NCBI RefSeq assembly: GCF_900497805.2
Contig: NW_020948983.1
Coordinates: 25,022,494-25,086,493 of the forward strand
Length of the DNA: 64,000 nucleotides
Direction: 5' to 3'
Source of the DNA: Vombatus ursinus
Lineage: Eukaryota; Chordata; Mammalia; Diprotodontia; Vombatidae
A model generated the notes under the pieces. That model saw only the letters and a program-made list of their open reading frames with translations, was not told the origin of the DNA and did not search any database. The position numbers and the translations under genes are program-made. How positions within the stretch are numbered: position 1 is the first letter of the stretch; each line of letters starts with the position of its first letter. This document shows positions 1 to 45,100 of the stretch, piece by piece.

Positions 1-35222
<35,222 letters not shown>

Positions 35223-35780
35223 ATAGAGTGGATTTGTTGTTACTTCTGGAACACAGCAGCACATCATGGTGATTCTGGGATCAAGAATGAGGGTACACAT
35301 TAGAGACTTTCTGGAAAGAGAAATGAATCGTATATCATGATGGAACAATGGGACTAAGATTTGGCCTGTAAGTGAAATCAATCCATGATGTACTGTATAC
35401 TCATGAATCCCCAATGCTCTGAAGCCTTTCTGTTCTAGAACATCAGCAACAAGTGTGTATATGGACAACCATTTAATATAGATCAAGTTCTTCTGGGCAG
35501 TGGATTACAGGCAAACATTTGGCAACGTTCCTGATGTTTGAAGTCCGAGGAAAAGGTCAAGTAACTCAAGCTGTCTTTCCATCTCATTCTGCTTCAAAAA
35601 GGGTGAAGTCACTGCCATTGGAGAGTCTCCTTTTATGTAACTGAGACAACTCCAATTAGTTGCTTATGCTAAAAAAGAATAATAATAAAGTCCTGTGTTT
35701 ATTATTGCACTGTCTTTTAGGAAGTAAAAATAGTACCCCATGTAATAAAAAATGTCAATAAATTTTCATTTCTCCAAGGC
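35223..35780 (+). other. TMC3: TMC3 3' UTR (end inferred)
   Basis: Unique-looking sequence follows the stop to a cluster of AATAAA signals. The end is estimated just past the last signal; a GTGTGTGTGT run at 35799 could serve as the downstream GU-rich element. Confidence 0.65.
35684..35762 (+). promoter_or_regulatory. TMC3: cluster of three polyadenylation signals
   Basis: AATAAA occurs at 35684-35689, 35744-35749 and 35757-35762, followed by a GT run about 40 bases on. Confidence 0.7.
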
Positions 35781-35884
35781 TAGGATTCTAAATTCTGTGT
35801 GTGTGTGTAACTTTTGCCAGTCAGTCAATAAACATTTATTAATCACCTACTATGTGTCGGGCACTGTGCTAAGTGTTGGCAGTC

Positions 35885-36525
35885 TGATAAAGCCTATATA
35901 TAGCTTTCTACTCAGACTAATATGTTAAATGTACATAATATAATTCAAAGGAACACAAATAAAGCCAATTATATTAAGATAATATTATCAAAATACTTTT
36001 ATGATATGCAGGTGGATTTTAGAAAAACCTAGAAAGACTTACATGAACTGATACTTGGTGAAGTGAGCAGAACCAGGGGAATGTTATACATAGTAACAGC
36101 AGCATCATGTGATGATCAACTTTGATAGACTTGGCTCTTCTCAATGATCTAAGACAATTCCAAAAGACTCCTGATGGAAAATGATATCCACATCCTGAGA
36201 AGGAAATATGGAGTCTGAATGCAGATCAAAGCATGCTATTTTCTCTCTCTTTTTCCTTTCTTGTGGTTTTTCCCTTTTGTTCTGATTCTTTCAACACGAC
36301 TAATGTGGAAATATGTTTAATATGATTACACATGTATAACCTATATCAGATTGCTAGCCATCTTGAGGAGGGGGAGAAAAAAATTTGGAACTCAAAATCT
36401 TACAAAAGTGAATGTTGAAAACTACCTTTACATGTAATTGGATAAATAAAATACTATTATGTGGGGAAAATATTTTTAAACATGTTAAAACATGTTCATG
36501 GGCCCCAGGTTCAGAACCCCTGCTC
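35885..36525. mobile_element. hAT-like element (family B), right part, split by an L1
   Basis: The left piece, 35885-36003, has GGAACACAAATAAAGCCAAT. The right piece, 36462-36525, has CATGTTCATGGGCCCCAGGT and ends at CAGAACCCCTG. An L1 3' end lies between them. Confidence 0.62.
36004..36461 (+). mobile_element. 5'-truncated L1 3' end nested in MITE
   Basis: It reads GAAAAACCTAGAAAGACTTA, GATCAACTTTGATAGACTTG and GGAGTCTGAATGCAGATCAA, ending with the L1 3' tail. Candidate duplication AAAATACTTTTATG (35990-36003) and AAAATACTATTATG (36448-36461), one mismatch; part of the right copy may be L1 tail. Confidence 0.75.
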
Positions 36526-37577
36526 TAAGCTGAGGCACCGTGCTGGGTGCAGTGGAGACTACAAAAGTATAAAACAATGGGACGTGGGAGGCAAAAAAGC
36601 TAATATGTATTCTCCAATAATTTTAATAGAAACGTTTCTATTAATCCATCTACAAACATTTGTTAAGCCTGTGCACCAGGCACTGTGCCATATCCCTCAT
36701 TCTATGCTGTTAGGGATACAGAGACAAGAGTGAAACAGTCCCAGCAATCACAGAACTTAGATTCTAATGGGCAACACACCATGAACACATTCAGGGAGGC
36801 ATAAATGATACAACGTAGATACATAGTTACCTTGGTGGATGTGGGAGAAGCACTAGCAGCTAGAGAAAGCCAGAAAGACTCCACGCAGAAAACTGTTCTT
36901 GAGCTGAGTCCTAAGGAAACCAGGGATCCCAAAGGTGGAGGTAAGGAGAGAGGGCATTCTATGGATAGGAGATATCCAGGGCAAAGGCACAGAGATAGGA
37001 AATGGACTGTTATCTGTAATGATGACGATGATAGTCTTTATATAGTGCTTTAAGGTTTGCAATGCACTTTATATATTTTTCTCGGTGATCCTCAAAGCAA
37101 CCCTATGATACAGGTGCTATTGTTACCCTCACTTTATAGATGAGGAAACTGAGATTTAAGAAAGCTTACGTGGCTTGCCCTGGATGACGTAGCTAGTAAG
37201 GTCTTAAAGCAGGATTTGAATTCAATCTTAATCCAGTTCCGTCACTCTGCTATACCACCTTGCTGGTTCATTTTGGCTGTAGTGATGTGGGTGTAGAGAG
37301 GAGTAATGTGTAGTAAGGTTTGAAAGGTAGCATGAGGTAGGTTGTAAAGAGCTTTAAATTCTAGAGAAGTTTACATTTGATCCTAGAGATAATAGAAACA
37401 TGGTCATACTTGCATTTTAGAAAAAAAAAATCACTTTGACAGCTGTGTACAGGACAAAATAAAGTGAAAACAGCCTTGAAGTGGAGAGATTGATTTGGAG
37501 ACTATTAAAATGATCTAGATAAGAGATGGTGAAGATCTAAACTACGGTGATGGCTACATGAGTGGAGAAGAAGAAAT

Positions 37578-37607
37578 ACACATACATACATACATACATA
37601 CATATAT
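37578..37607 (+). repeat. (CATA)n microsatellite, left half
   Basis: CATA repeats stop at the 5' edge of an antisense SINE. ATACATACATA-type sequence resumes after it at 37838-37877. Confidence 0.9.
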
Positions 37608-37837
37608 GTTGTTCAGCCATTTCAGTCTTCATGACCCCATTTGGGGTTTTCTTGGCAAAGATACTGGAGTGGTTTGCCATTCCTTCTCTAGCTCATTTTA
37701 TACATGAGGAAAATGAGGCAAATAGGATTAAGTGATTTGCCTAGGGTCCCACAGCTAAGTATCTGAGGCCAGACTTAAACTCAGGGCTCTCTGACTCCAG
37801 GGCCAGCACTCTATCTATTGCACCACTTCGCTGGCCC
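37608..37837 (-). mobile_element. RTE-tailed tRNA SINE, antisense, inside a CATA microsatellite
   Basis: It has TTCAGTCTTCATGACCCCAT, GTGGTTTGCCATTCCTTCTC and a terminal CTATTGCACCACTTCGCTGG. The same tetranucleotide repeat flanks both sides. Confidence 0.9.
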
Positions 37838-37874
37838 ATATACATACATATACACACATACATATATACATACA

Positions 37875-38092
37875 TATAGTAATTGGGACAGGGAGAATTT
37901 CTTTCCATGTTTGTTCAGTCCTTGTATAAATTCCTATAGTCTTAAAAGTTTGTGGATTTGAACATGAGAAGTGGCCAGAGATCCCTGTTGGTGACACTAA
38001 AATGCAGGGTTCTAAGCTAAATATAAACATAGCACTCTAGATGTGGCCTGGCTAGGGCAGAATATAGGAGGACTACCATATCCCTCATTCTA
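37875..38092 (-). repeat. CR1/L3-type fragment, antisense (left arm of inverted pair)
   Basis: It has CTAAGCTAAATATAAACATA, then GCACTCTAGATGTGGCCTGG and CTAGGGCAGAATATAGGAGG, the antisense CR1/L3 order. Confidence 0.65.
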
Positions 38093-38097
38093 TGCAA

Positions 38098-38265
38098 CAT
38101 ACACACACACACAGACACACACACACACAACATTATATATACATATACACATGTGTGTATATATATAATGTGATACATATATGCATACATGTGTATATAC
38201 ATGTGTGCATACATATACACACATATACATGTGTGTGTGTGTGTGTCTGTGTGTGTGTGTGTGTG
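38098..38265. repeat. (CA)n ... (TG)n array, inverted
   Basis: A CA tract, an alternating purine-pyrimidine middle (CATGTGTGTATATATA and similar) and a TG tract form an imperfect inverted repeat about 165 bp long. The many H/T/Y/I open frames here are translations of it. Confidence 0.93.
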
Positions 38266-38524
38266 AAGAACTGAGGATGACACAAATGATGCAAACCAAG
38301 GTGGCCAGAAGGATAGAGTGTCCTTGACAGAAATAGGGAAGTTTGTAAGGTTGGGGGTGTGGGAAGAAAGATAATGAGATTTTGTTCTGTACATGTTGAG
38401 TCTGAGATGCTTATGTAACAACTTGGGAATGTTTAATAGACAACTGGTAATATGGGACTAGAGTTGAAGAGAAGTGTGGGCAGGGCATAGATTTGGGATT
38501 CATCTGCACAAAATGGGGGGTATG

Positions 38525-38720
38525 AGCATCCTGCCCCAGTCATGCTATATCTAGAGTGCTGTATTTAGCTTAGGACCCCACATTTTAGTGTCATTGACAG
38601 GGACTTCTGACTGCTTCTCATGCTCAGATCCATTATTCTTAGAATTATGAGAGTTTCTGCAAGGTCTGACCAGCCAGGGAGAGAAATTCTCCCTACCCCA
38701 ATTATCATCTTGCCTTTTCT
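38525..38720 (+). repeat. CR1/L3-type fragment (right arm of inverted pair)
   Basis: Its reverse complement reads TGACACTAAAATGTGGGGTC, CTAAGCTAAATACAGCACTC. It matches the left arm over about 190 bp with clear divergence. Confidence 0.65.
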
Positions 38721-38859
38721 GCCTCCCCCTGTCTCTGACTTTAAGACTTTTAATTCCCATTTTGAACAGTCTAGAGATAGTTCATATACTTTCCAATCAG
38801 AAACTGAATTTGTCTTCTTCCTCATCCTCTTCTTACCTTGTAGTTAATAAGGGTGGTAG

Positions 38860-39190
38860 AATGAGGGAAATGCATTAGCTAGGATATTAATAAATATCAC
38901 TTTTAAAAGAGGGTGAACAGAATGAGGAAGGAAGAGACTTAAAATCATGTTATTATAAATTGTTTGGCTGAAGGAATTAGGGATGTTTAACCTGAAGAAG
39001 AGGAGTTTTAGGCAGGACTAGGTAGTAGTCTTCAAGTATTCAAAGGGAAAAAGAAATCAGATTTGTCTTACTTATAGACAAGTAGATATCAACCTTTTTT
39101 TTAAATAGGAAAAAACGATAGCTGATCAAAAACAGAATGGCTACTTCAGAAGGCAGTTAGGTCACCTACTCCTGGAAATCTTCAAATGAA
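38860..39190 (+). repeat. CR1/L3-type LINE fragment
   Basis: It has GGCTGAAGGAATTAGGGATG, CCTGAAGAAGAGGAGTTTTA and GTCTTCAAGTATTCAAAGGG, then CTGGAAATCTTCAAATGAA. Confidence 0.72.
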
Positions 39191-40129
39191 TATTGAATGA
39201 TCAGCTGTTATCTGAAATCTTATCATCTGATATCCTGTATATTGTTCAGTACTCATTTCTTAACAAACTTTCCAAGTTTGGCTATTCCTCTCTGACTCAC
39301 TACCCCACTGAAAGACAGGACCTGAAGAAAATGGAATATTCCTTGCTCCTGAATGTCACTTCCAGACCTAACATTTTCCACCATTACTCTATCCTTTCTT
39401 CTCTTCACTGTTTCCTACATCTTTGCACATCCTAGTGGTTGTTATATATGGACTTCCAGGTCATAATTCCTCAGTAAATTCAGTAACTGCCACATAGTCT
39501 TTTCCATTCTAATCCCTGACCCTATTAGACACTCTTGGCCTTCAAGCTTTTCACCCTCCTTAACTCTCATGACTTCTATCTCAGTCAGAATCAACTATTC
39601 AAAGGTGTGGCTATGCATTAGATATTACCACTATCACTACCACTACCACCACCACCCAGCCCTAGCTCAAGGGAATCTGTACCATAATTCTTAAGTGTGG
39701 TGCTGATAGCTATTAGAACTATTTTGAGGGATGACTCCATAGAGATTGATTAATAATTAGATAAGAATCATGAAGAAAATAGCAAAAGAGGAGTAGTCAA
39801 AATTACAGTAGATTTTTTGAGTCAAAATGCTGTTGGTGTCACTGAAAATGGAACAGCAAACCAAAATAGCAGTATGATATTCACATGGAAATGTACAGTG
39901 GATTGTAAGATATGGACCTGGAGCTGGAATGAGGAATTGTTTCTTTCATTGTTTTGTAGCCATAAGACCTAGCACTAGTACATAGTAGGACCTTAATAAG
40001 TGCTTGCTAATTTATTGGTTAATTCATATATTTGAAATACAGAGGTGATGATAACTGAATATGAATTCTGAGGGAGAGGTGTAGAAATAAGGGAAGCATA
40101 TCAGAATTAAACAAGAAAGTATCAGTATA

Positions 40130-40270
40130 GGGGCAGCTAGGTGGCACAGTGGATAGATCTCTGGCCTTGGAGTCAGGAAGACCTGAGCTCAAATCTGACC
40201 TCAGACATTTGACATGTACTAGCTGTGTGACCCTGGGCAAGTCACTTTACCCCGATTGCCTCACCAAAAA
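40130..40270 (+). mobile_element. marsupial tRNA-derived SINE, intact
   Basis: It runs from GGGGCAGCTAGGTGGCACAG to TGCCTCACC and a poly-A. A perfect 14-bp duplication AAAGTATCAGTATA lies at 40116-40129 and 40271-40284. It is probably one of the youngest insertions here. Confidence 0.95.
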
Positions 40271-41005
40271 AAAGTATCAGTATAAGCAAGAGAAGAGTAT
40301 TATTGGAGGAACATTCATATTTAGGAAATGAGAACCAAGGAGCCTTCAAAAAAAAAAAATGAAGAATTAGTTAAAGAAACACCACTACCAGAATATGATG
40401 TTAAGAGAAACCAAGTGGGGAGGAGAGTTTTAATTAGGAAACGGTGATATAGGCTGCCAAATGCTGCAGAGAGTTTGAGAGTCATGAGGTTTGAAACAAT
40501 GCTCTTGAATTTGGCAACAGAGAGGGATTAGTAACAGAAATCTAGACGTAAAAGGTTAAGGTAGGAAGTTGGTGGTGAAGAAAGGGAAGCTGTTGATTTG
40601 GGAAGCCTGGAAATGAAAGAAAGGAGAAAAATTGGGGTAGCCAAGGTCTGAAGTGGAGCAAAAGGAGGATTTTGACCCTTTCCCCACACATTGAGAGATT
40701 ATCCTGTGCTCAAGTCTCCTTAGGATGCCTTATCTTGGTGCAGAGGTGACTCTGGGGTGTCAAAGATTGTGTTAACAGGGAAAAGGCATTCAGCCAGGTT
40801 CTATCTTTTTGGAAAAGTTTAGTTAGTACCACCAAGTGTCAAGGTATGCGTTTTATAGTAAGAGGACAGCCTCAAATGAGGTAGTTGTTGGTTGGTTGTT
40901 TGGTTTGCCACAGAAACTCATAAAAACCCTCTTCTCAACTGTGGAGTGGTTGATGTGGGGTAAGTGTCCACAAGGAAGAAACTCTGAAGACTAAACCTAC
41001 TAGAG

Positions 41006-41204
41006 CAGGGGTGGGGAACTTGCTGCCTCAAGGCCATATGTGGCCCTCTAGGTCCTCAAGTTCGGCCCTTTGACTGAATCCAAACTTCACAGAAAAACTC
41101 CCCTTAATAAAAGGATTTGTTCTGTAAAACTTGCACTCAAAAGGCCACACTTGAAGACCTAGAGGTCTATATATGGCCTCGAGGCCACAGCTTCCCAACC
41201 CCTG
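41006..41204. mobile_element. hAT-like MITE (about 199 bp)
   Basis: Terminal inverted repeats: CAGGGGTGGGGAACTTGCTG at the left; the right end reversed reads CAGGGGTTGGGAAGCTGTGG. Inside, GGCCATATGTGGCCCTCTAG mirrors the right part. The host duplication is not clear. Confidence 0.8.
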
Positions 41205-41261
41205 TGTAGGGAATTTAAGGAGTTAGAGAATTTTCAGCTAGGAGGACAGTCCCCTTTAGCA

Positions 41262-41444
41262 GCCTAGCAAAGTCTAGGGAATCCTTCCCGACATAGTTTT
41301 TAAATAACTGAAAGATATTAAAATCCAGTTAATAGTTATGGAAAATAAAGACTTAATTTTTTCTCCACCCAAGTTCATCGACCCCCTGAAATTTTACCCG
41401 GGGAGCCCATGAGCCCATAAGTCCCAGGTTAAGAAACCCTGATG
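41262..41444. mobile_element. hAT-like element (family B)
   Basis: It has TTTTTAAATAACTGAAAGAT, CAAGTTCATCGACCCCCTGA and the end AGTCCCAGGTTAAGAAACCC. It is homologous to 44357-44565. Confidence 0.6.
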
Positions 41445-41709
41445 TAATTCAATCAGCGAGTTGCCCAGCATTATAGGAGTCATCAAGAGTTCAGAAGGAA
41501 CAAGGTCAAGAAAGCAAGTTATCTTTTAGAGAAGAGGGAGGCGTCTTTGCCTGGGACTTTTTGTAGGTTGGGGTGATATGACGCCCTATTCATTCTAAGG
41601 AAAAGGTGTTTGCACAGTTCAAGGGAGAGTATTATGGTGGGAAGGCCAGGTCTTTTCCTCTCTTCCTGGTAGGAAAAGGTAGAATGCTAATCCTAGTCCT
41701 GCCCAGCAT

Positions 41710-42098
41710 TAGCGCCAGTTTAGCTCAACCCAGCTGTCCTCCACATCACTGGAGCTGGGTGGGATTCGCTCCGCCTATCTCGCCAAGGGCGTCACCGACC
41801 TTTACCAAGCAGGGTAACCCCAGGGGCCTTCTTTCCAAAGCCAGGCAGAACTGGATTCCACAAAAACCAGAGACCAGGAAGCAATGAAAGAAAAGCAGAA
41901 CTCATGGGACAGACCACGTGAGGCGTTGCCTGGAAGGGCCAACCGGGAAATAGGAGGGACGGTCCCCAAGAATGGGGATTTTCGGACCAATCCGTGCGGT
42001 GGGGGCGGGGTCTGGGCCTGACTCCTCCCCACGCGGTGAGGACAATCAGCTCCAGGTGTACCTGCAGCGGTAGCACAGGGTTCACTTCACTTTTCGCC
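41710..42098 (+). promoter_or_regulatory. STARD5: STARD5 promoter and 5' UTR, short CpG-rich region
   Basis: CpG dinucleotides cluster at about 41710-42260 against a CpG-poor background. Seen: an E-box CACGTG at 41915-41920, CCAAT at 41987-41991 and a GC box GGGGCGGGG at 42002-42010. There is no TATA box. The start site is inferred within about 41990-42080. Confidence 0.75.
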
Positions 42099-42197
42099 AT
42101 GGACCCAGCTCGAGCAGCTGAGTTGTCTGGGACAGTGGCCGAGAAAATGCTGCACTACCGAAGAGATGAGAGTGGATGGAAGACGTGTCGGAGCGGC
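42099..42197 (+). CDS. STARD5: STARD5 exon 1
   Basis: 33 codons, MDPARAAELSGTVAEKMLHY then RRDESGWKTCRSG. Start chosen from the Kozak match and from the human N-terminus MDPALAA. Donor GGC|GTGAGT. Confidence 0.96.
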
Positions 42198-45100
42198 GTG
42201 AGTGATGGGGCCCCAGGGGGACCGAACAGTCGGACTAGGGGCGGCCCCACCGAGAACTTGGGCTCTTCTCTTTTTCCACCTGCCTGCATCAGGCTGGCAC
42301 AGTGTATTCTCCCTCTTAAGTCCACGTCTCCTTGAGGGACACCGTGCTCTGCGCCCTTTCTCACCAACTCCCTATCCCTTCCCCCGCCTCTTTTTCTGGG
42401 CCTATGCCCTCATCTCCCAGGCTTAGTACTACTTCTAGGCTGAGCTTCCTCCACCCAAAACAAAGGATCTTCCCTTACTCAGAGTAGCCCAGACTTTCTG
42501 CCCATCTACTCCATGATGCCTCCGCACTCGTACAACCTTCATCAGCATACCACACCCCCGCCCACTTTACTCAGTCACACAGTCATTGCCTCTTTGAGTC
42601 CCTTCGTGCCTGACAATTTCCCAGAGTTCTGATGTCCCCTGTCCCCTACTGGAATCTCAGAACTCGAAACTGTTCTAGTTGAATCAAGCTGAAAATTCAG
42701 AACTCCCAGATAAAAGAGGATTTCATTTTCAGAAACCATAAACAGAAATTTCCACCCAACAAATGTTAACGAATCACCTACAATGATCTAGACAAGGGAG
42801 ATATAAAGATAGGTAGATTACGACCATTTTTCCCTGAAAATGCACAGGTTCTGCTTCGGTTTTAAAGTAAACTGTTTCACTTCTTGAAAATCTGAATTTT
42901 AATAGAGGCTCTAAACTGTGTAAAGACTTTTTTTTAATTATTATTTTTGTAAAGCAACTGAGGGTTTGGTGGGATTTGAAAAATTCCAGCGACATTTTAA
43001 GTCAGATTGAGACATCCTTCTCAAGTGTTTTTCTTATCCCCAATAATTTTATTAACAGAAAGGAGTTACAATTTCTTGGAGGCCTTCTACGGAGTTTCCT
43101 GGGAACCTGTAAGTCAATGTGTTTCTTTAAACCATAGAAGATGCTGAATCTTTCTTGACAAAATCCTGCACATTTAGTAAATGCCATAGTATATATATCA
43201 CAAGGTCCCCTTGAGGTTAGTCCATCAGGATTATTTTTCCTGGGAAATATAATCTCTTATTTTGAAACAAATCATTTTTATCAGATTGAATTGGAATGCG
43301 GAGACACAGGCATTATACAGGCATAAGAGGAGTTAGGCTGATAAGCTTTGGTTTCCTCTCTTGGATTTATTACTCAGTGATTCATTAATTCAAGAAGCAT
43401 TTATTAAGTGCATTATTAAGAAGCACTTATTAATGAACACAGTGCTTGGAGTGCAAAGACAATGACAATGGCTTTTCTATTCACTCTATATTTATTTTAA
43501 AAAAATAACAGTTTCTCCAAAGATGAGCTATAATACCTCAGAGTCAATTTTCTTCCTCCCTCCACCACCCAGGTACAAAGGAGAAGGAATAATAAATGGC
43601 ACCCCTGAAGAGGTGTGGAAATTCTTACTACCAGCGGATAATGGATTACGGGCAAAATGGGATGAGAATGTGAAAGACCTTCAAGTTCTTGAATTGATCA
43701 AAGATGTAAGCTATTTCAAATGTTGTAATATGGTATTAATTAATGATAATCACTGTGGCACAGTGGTAGAGGGCCAGCTTTGGAGTCAGGAAGACTGTTT
43801 CAAGTCCTGTCTCTGACATATAGTGTCTTAAGTCACTTAAACTCTTAGTTCTTCAGGCATCTTTCCAAGAGTCTTAAGTTGCTGATCTGCATTGGTGAAG
43901 GGAATTTTCACACCAAGATTTCCTCACAGGAATGAGATCATAGGTCCAGACCACATAGTAATTTAAAATAATTATTACTTCTTTAGATATTGGTTATATC
44001 ATATTATAGTGATGTCACTTAGAAGGAAGCACCAAGTAGTGAGAAATACATTGAATTAGGGATCAGAAGACCTACTTTTGAGTCTTGTTTCTGCCATTTA
44101 TAATCTGTGTGATCCTGCTCAAGTCATTTACTTCTCTAGGTCTCAGTTTTATTATCTATAAAATGAGGTGGTTGAATTGGTTGATTCCCCAAAGTTTCCT
44201 TCCAGTTCTAACATTCTATGACTGATCACTCCTTGAGCACAAGAATTATGTCCCTATAATGCATTTAAAAGCATGAAAACCACTGCATGAGCTCATGAAA
44301 CCATTAAATATTACTCCTAGTATTTAGACCTGAAAGGTGCCCCAAAGATCATCTAGCTCAAGAGTTCTTAAACTTTTTTTTTTGTTTGTTTCTTGGACCC
44401 CTTTGGCAGTAAAGACTCTTTTACAGAATGCTGTTTTTAAATAATTGGAGGAAATGCTAAATATTATTTAGAGGTACAGAAAAATTAAAATGTGATTTTT
44501 TTTTCTTTTAAGTTCACCAACCTCCTGAAATCTATCCACAGACCCCAGCTCTGGACCCCTAATCAATTTTATTTAATTTAACCTTGATCAATCTATATCC
44601 AAGCCATTTATAGCTTAGAAAGATAGATGTCCAAAATGGCATAGTCCCCCATGCCCTGAGATAAGAATCTGCCCCAGAATATGTCAGGTAAAATCTATGG
44701 GAATCTTGAATAAGGAAAAGATAGTCTGGGTTAACATTTCATCAGATTTCTCTTGGACCACTCCACCTGAAGAATCTAGAGAGACCCGCCGGAAATCTCT
44801 GTGGGGAATCTTAACTGAATAGGAGGCTAAGCAAGTGGGTGTTTCCTCCTTTATTGAAAGTACTTTCTTTTGGATGAGTCCTAGTTTCAATTGTTTCTAG
44901 ATTGGAGAGGGCCTGGATCTTATCTCAACCACAATTAAATCTGCTTATCAGCTTTCATCTGTTTCTCTTAGAAAGGCTTTTTTGTCTTCAGCCCAGTGGG
45001 TTCTTCCTGGAATCTGGAAAGGGGTTTAGGGAAAAATATTATTTTTTAATATTTTCGGTTCTACTAAACAGATTTTAAATTTCATTACACATAAGGAAAA

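Larger units (their letters stand above)
35781..41700. other. TMC3-STARD5 intergenic spacer
   Basis: It is packed with repeats: L2-like (35820-35880), a MITE split by an L1, L2-like (36636-36770), an old repeat, antisense MIR (37060-37260), an RTE-SINE in a CATA tract, inverted CR1/L3 pieces, CA/TG arrays, a SINE (40130), and MITEs (41006 and 41262). 39200-39640 and 40290-41000 show nothing I recognise. I see no gene. Confidence 0.6.

Noticed and set aside
38017-38421. 134-codon minus-strand open frame rich in His/Thr/Tyr/Cys/Val
   Set aside because: It is translated from CA/TG repeats and CR1/L3 sequence.
41915-42032. ER-stress response element in the STARD5 promoter
   Set aside because: CCAAT and CCACG are present but not at the spacing of ERSE or ERSE-II.
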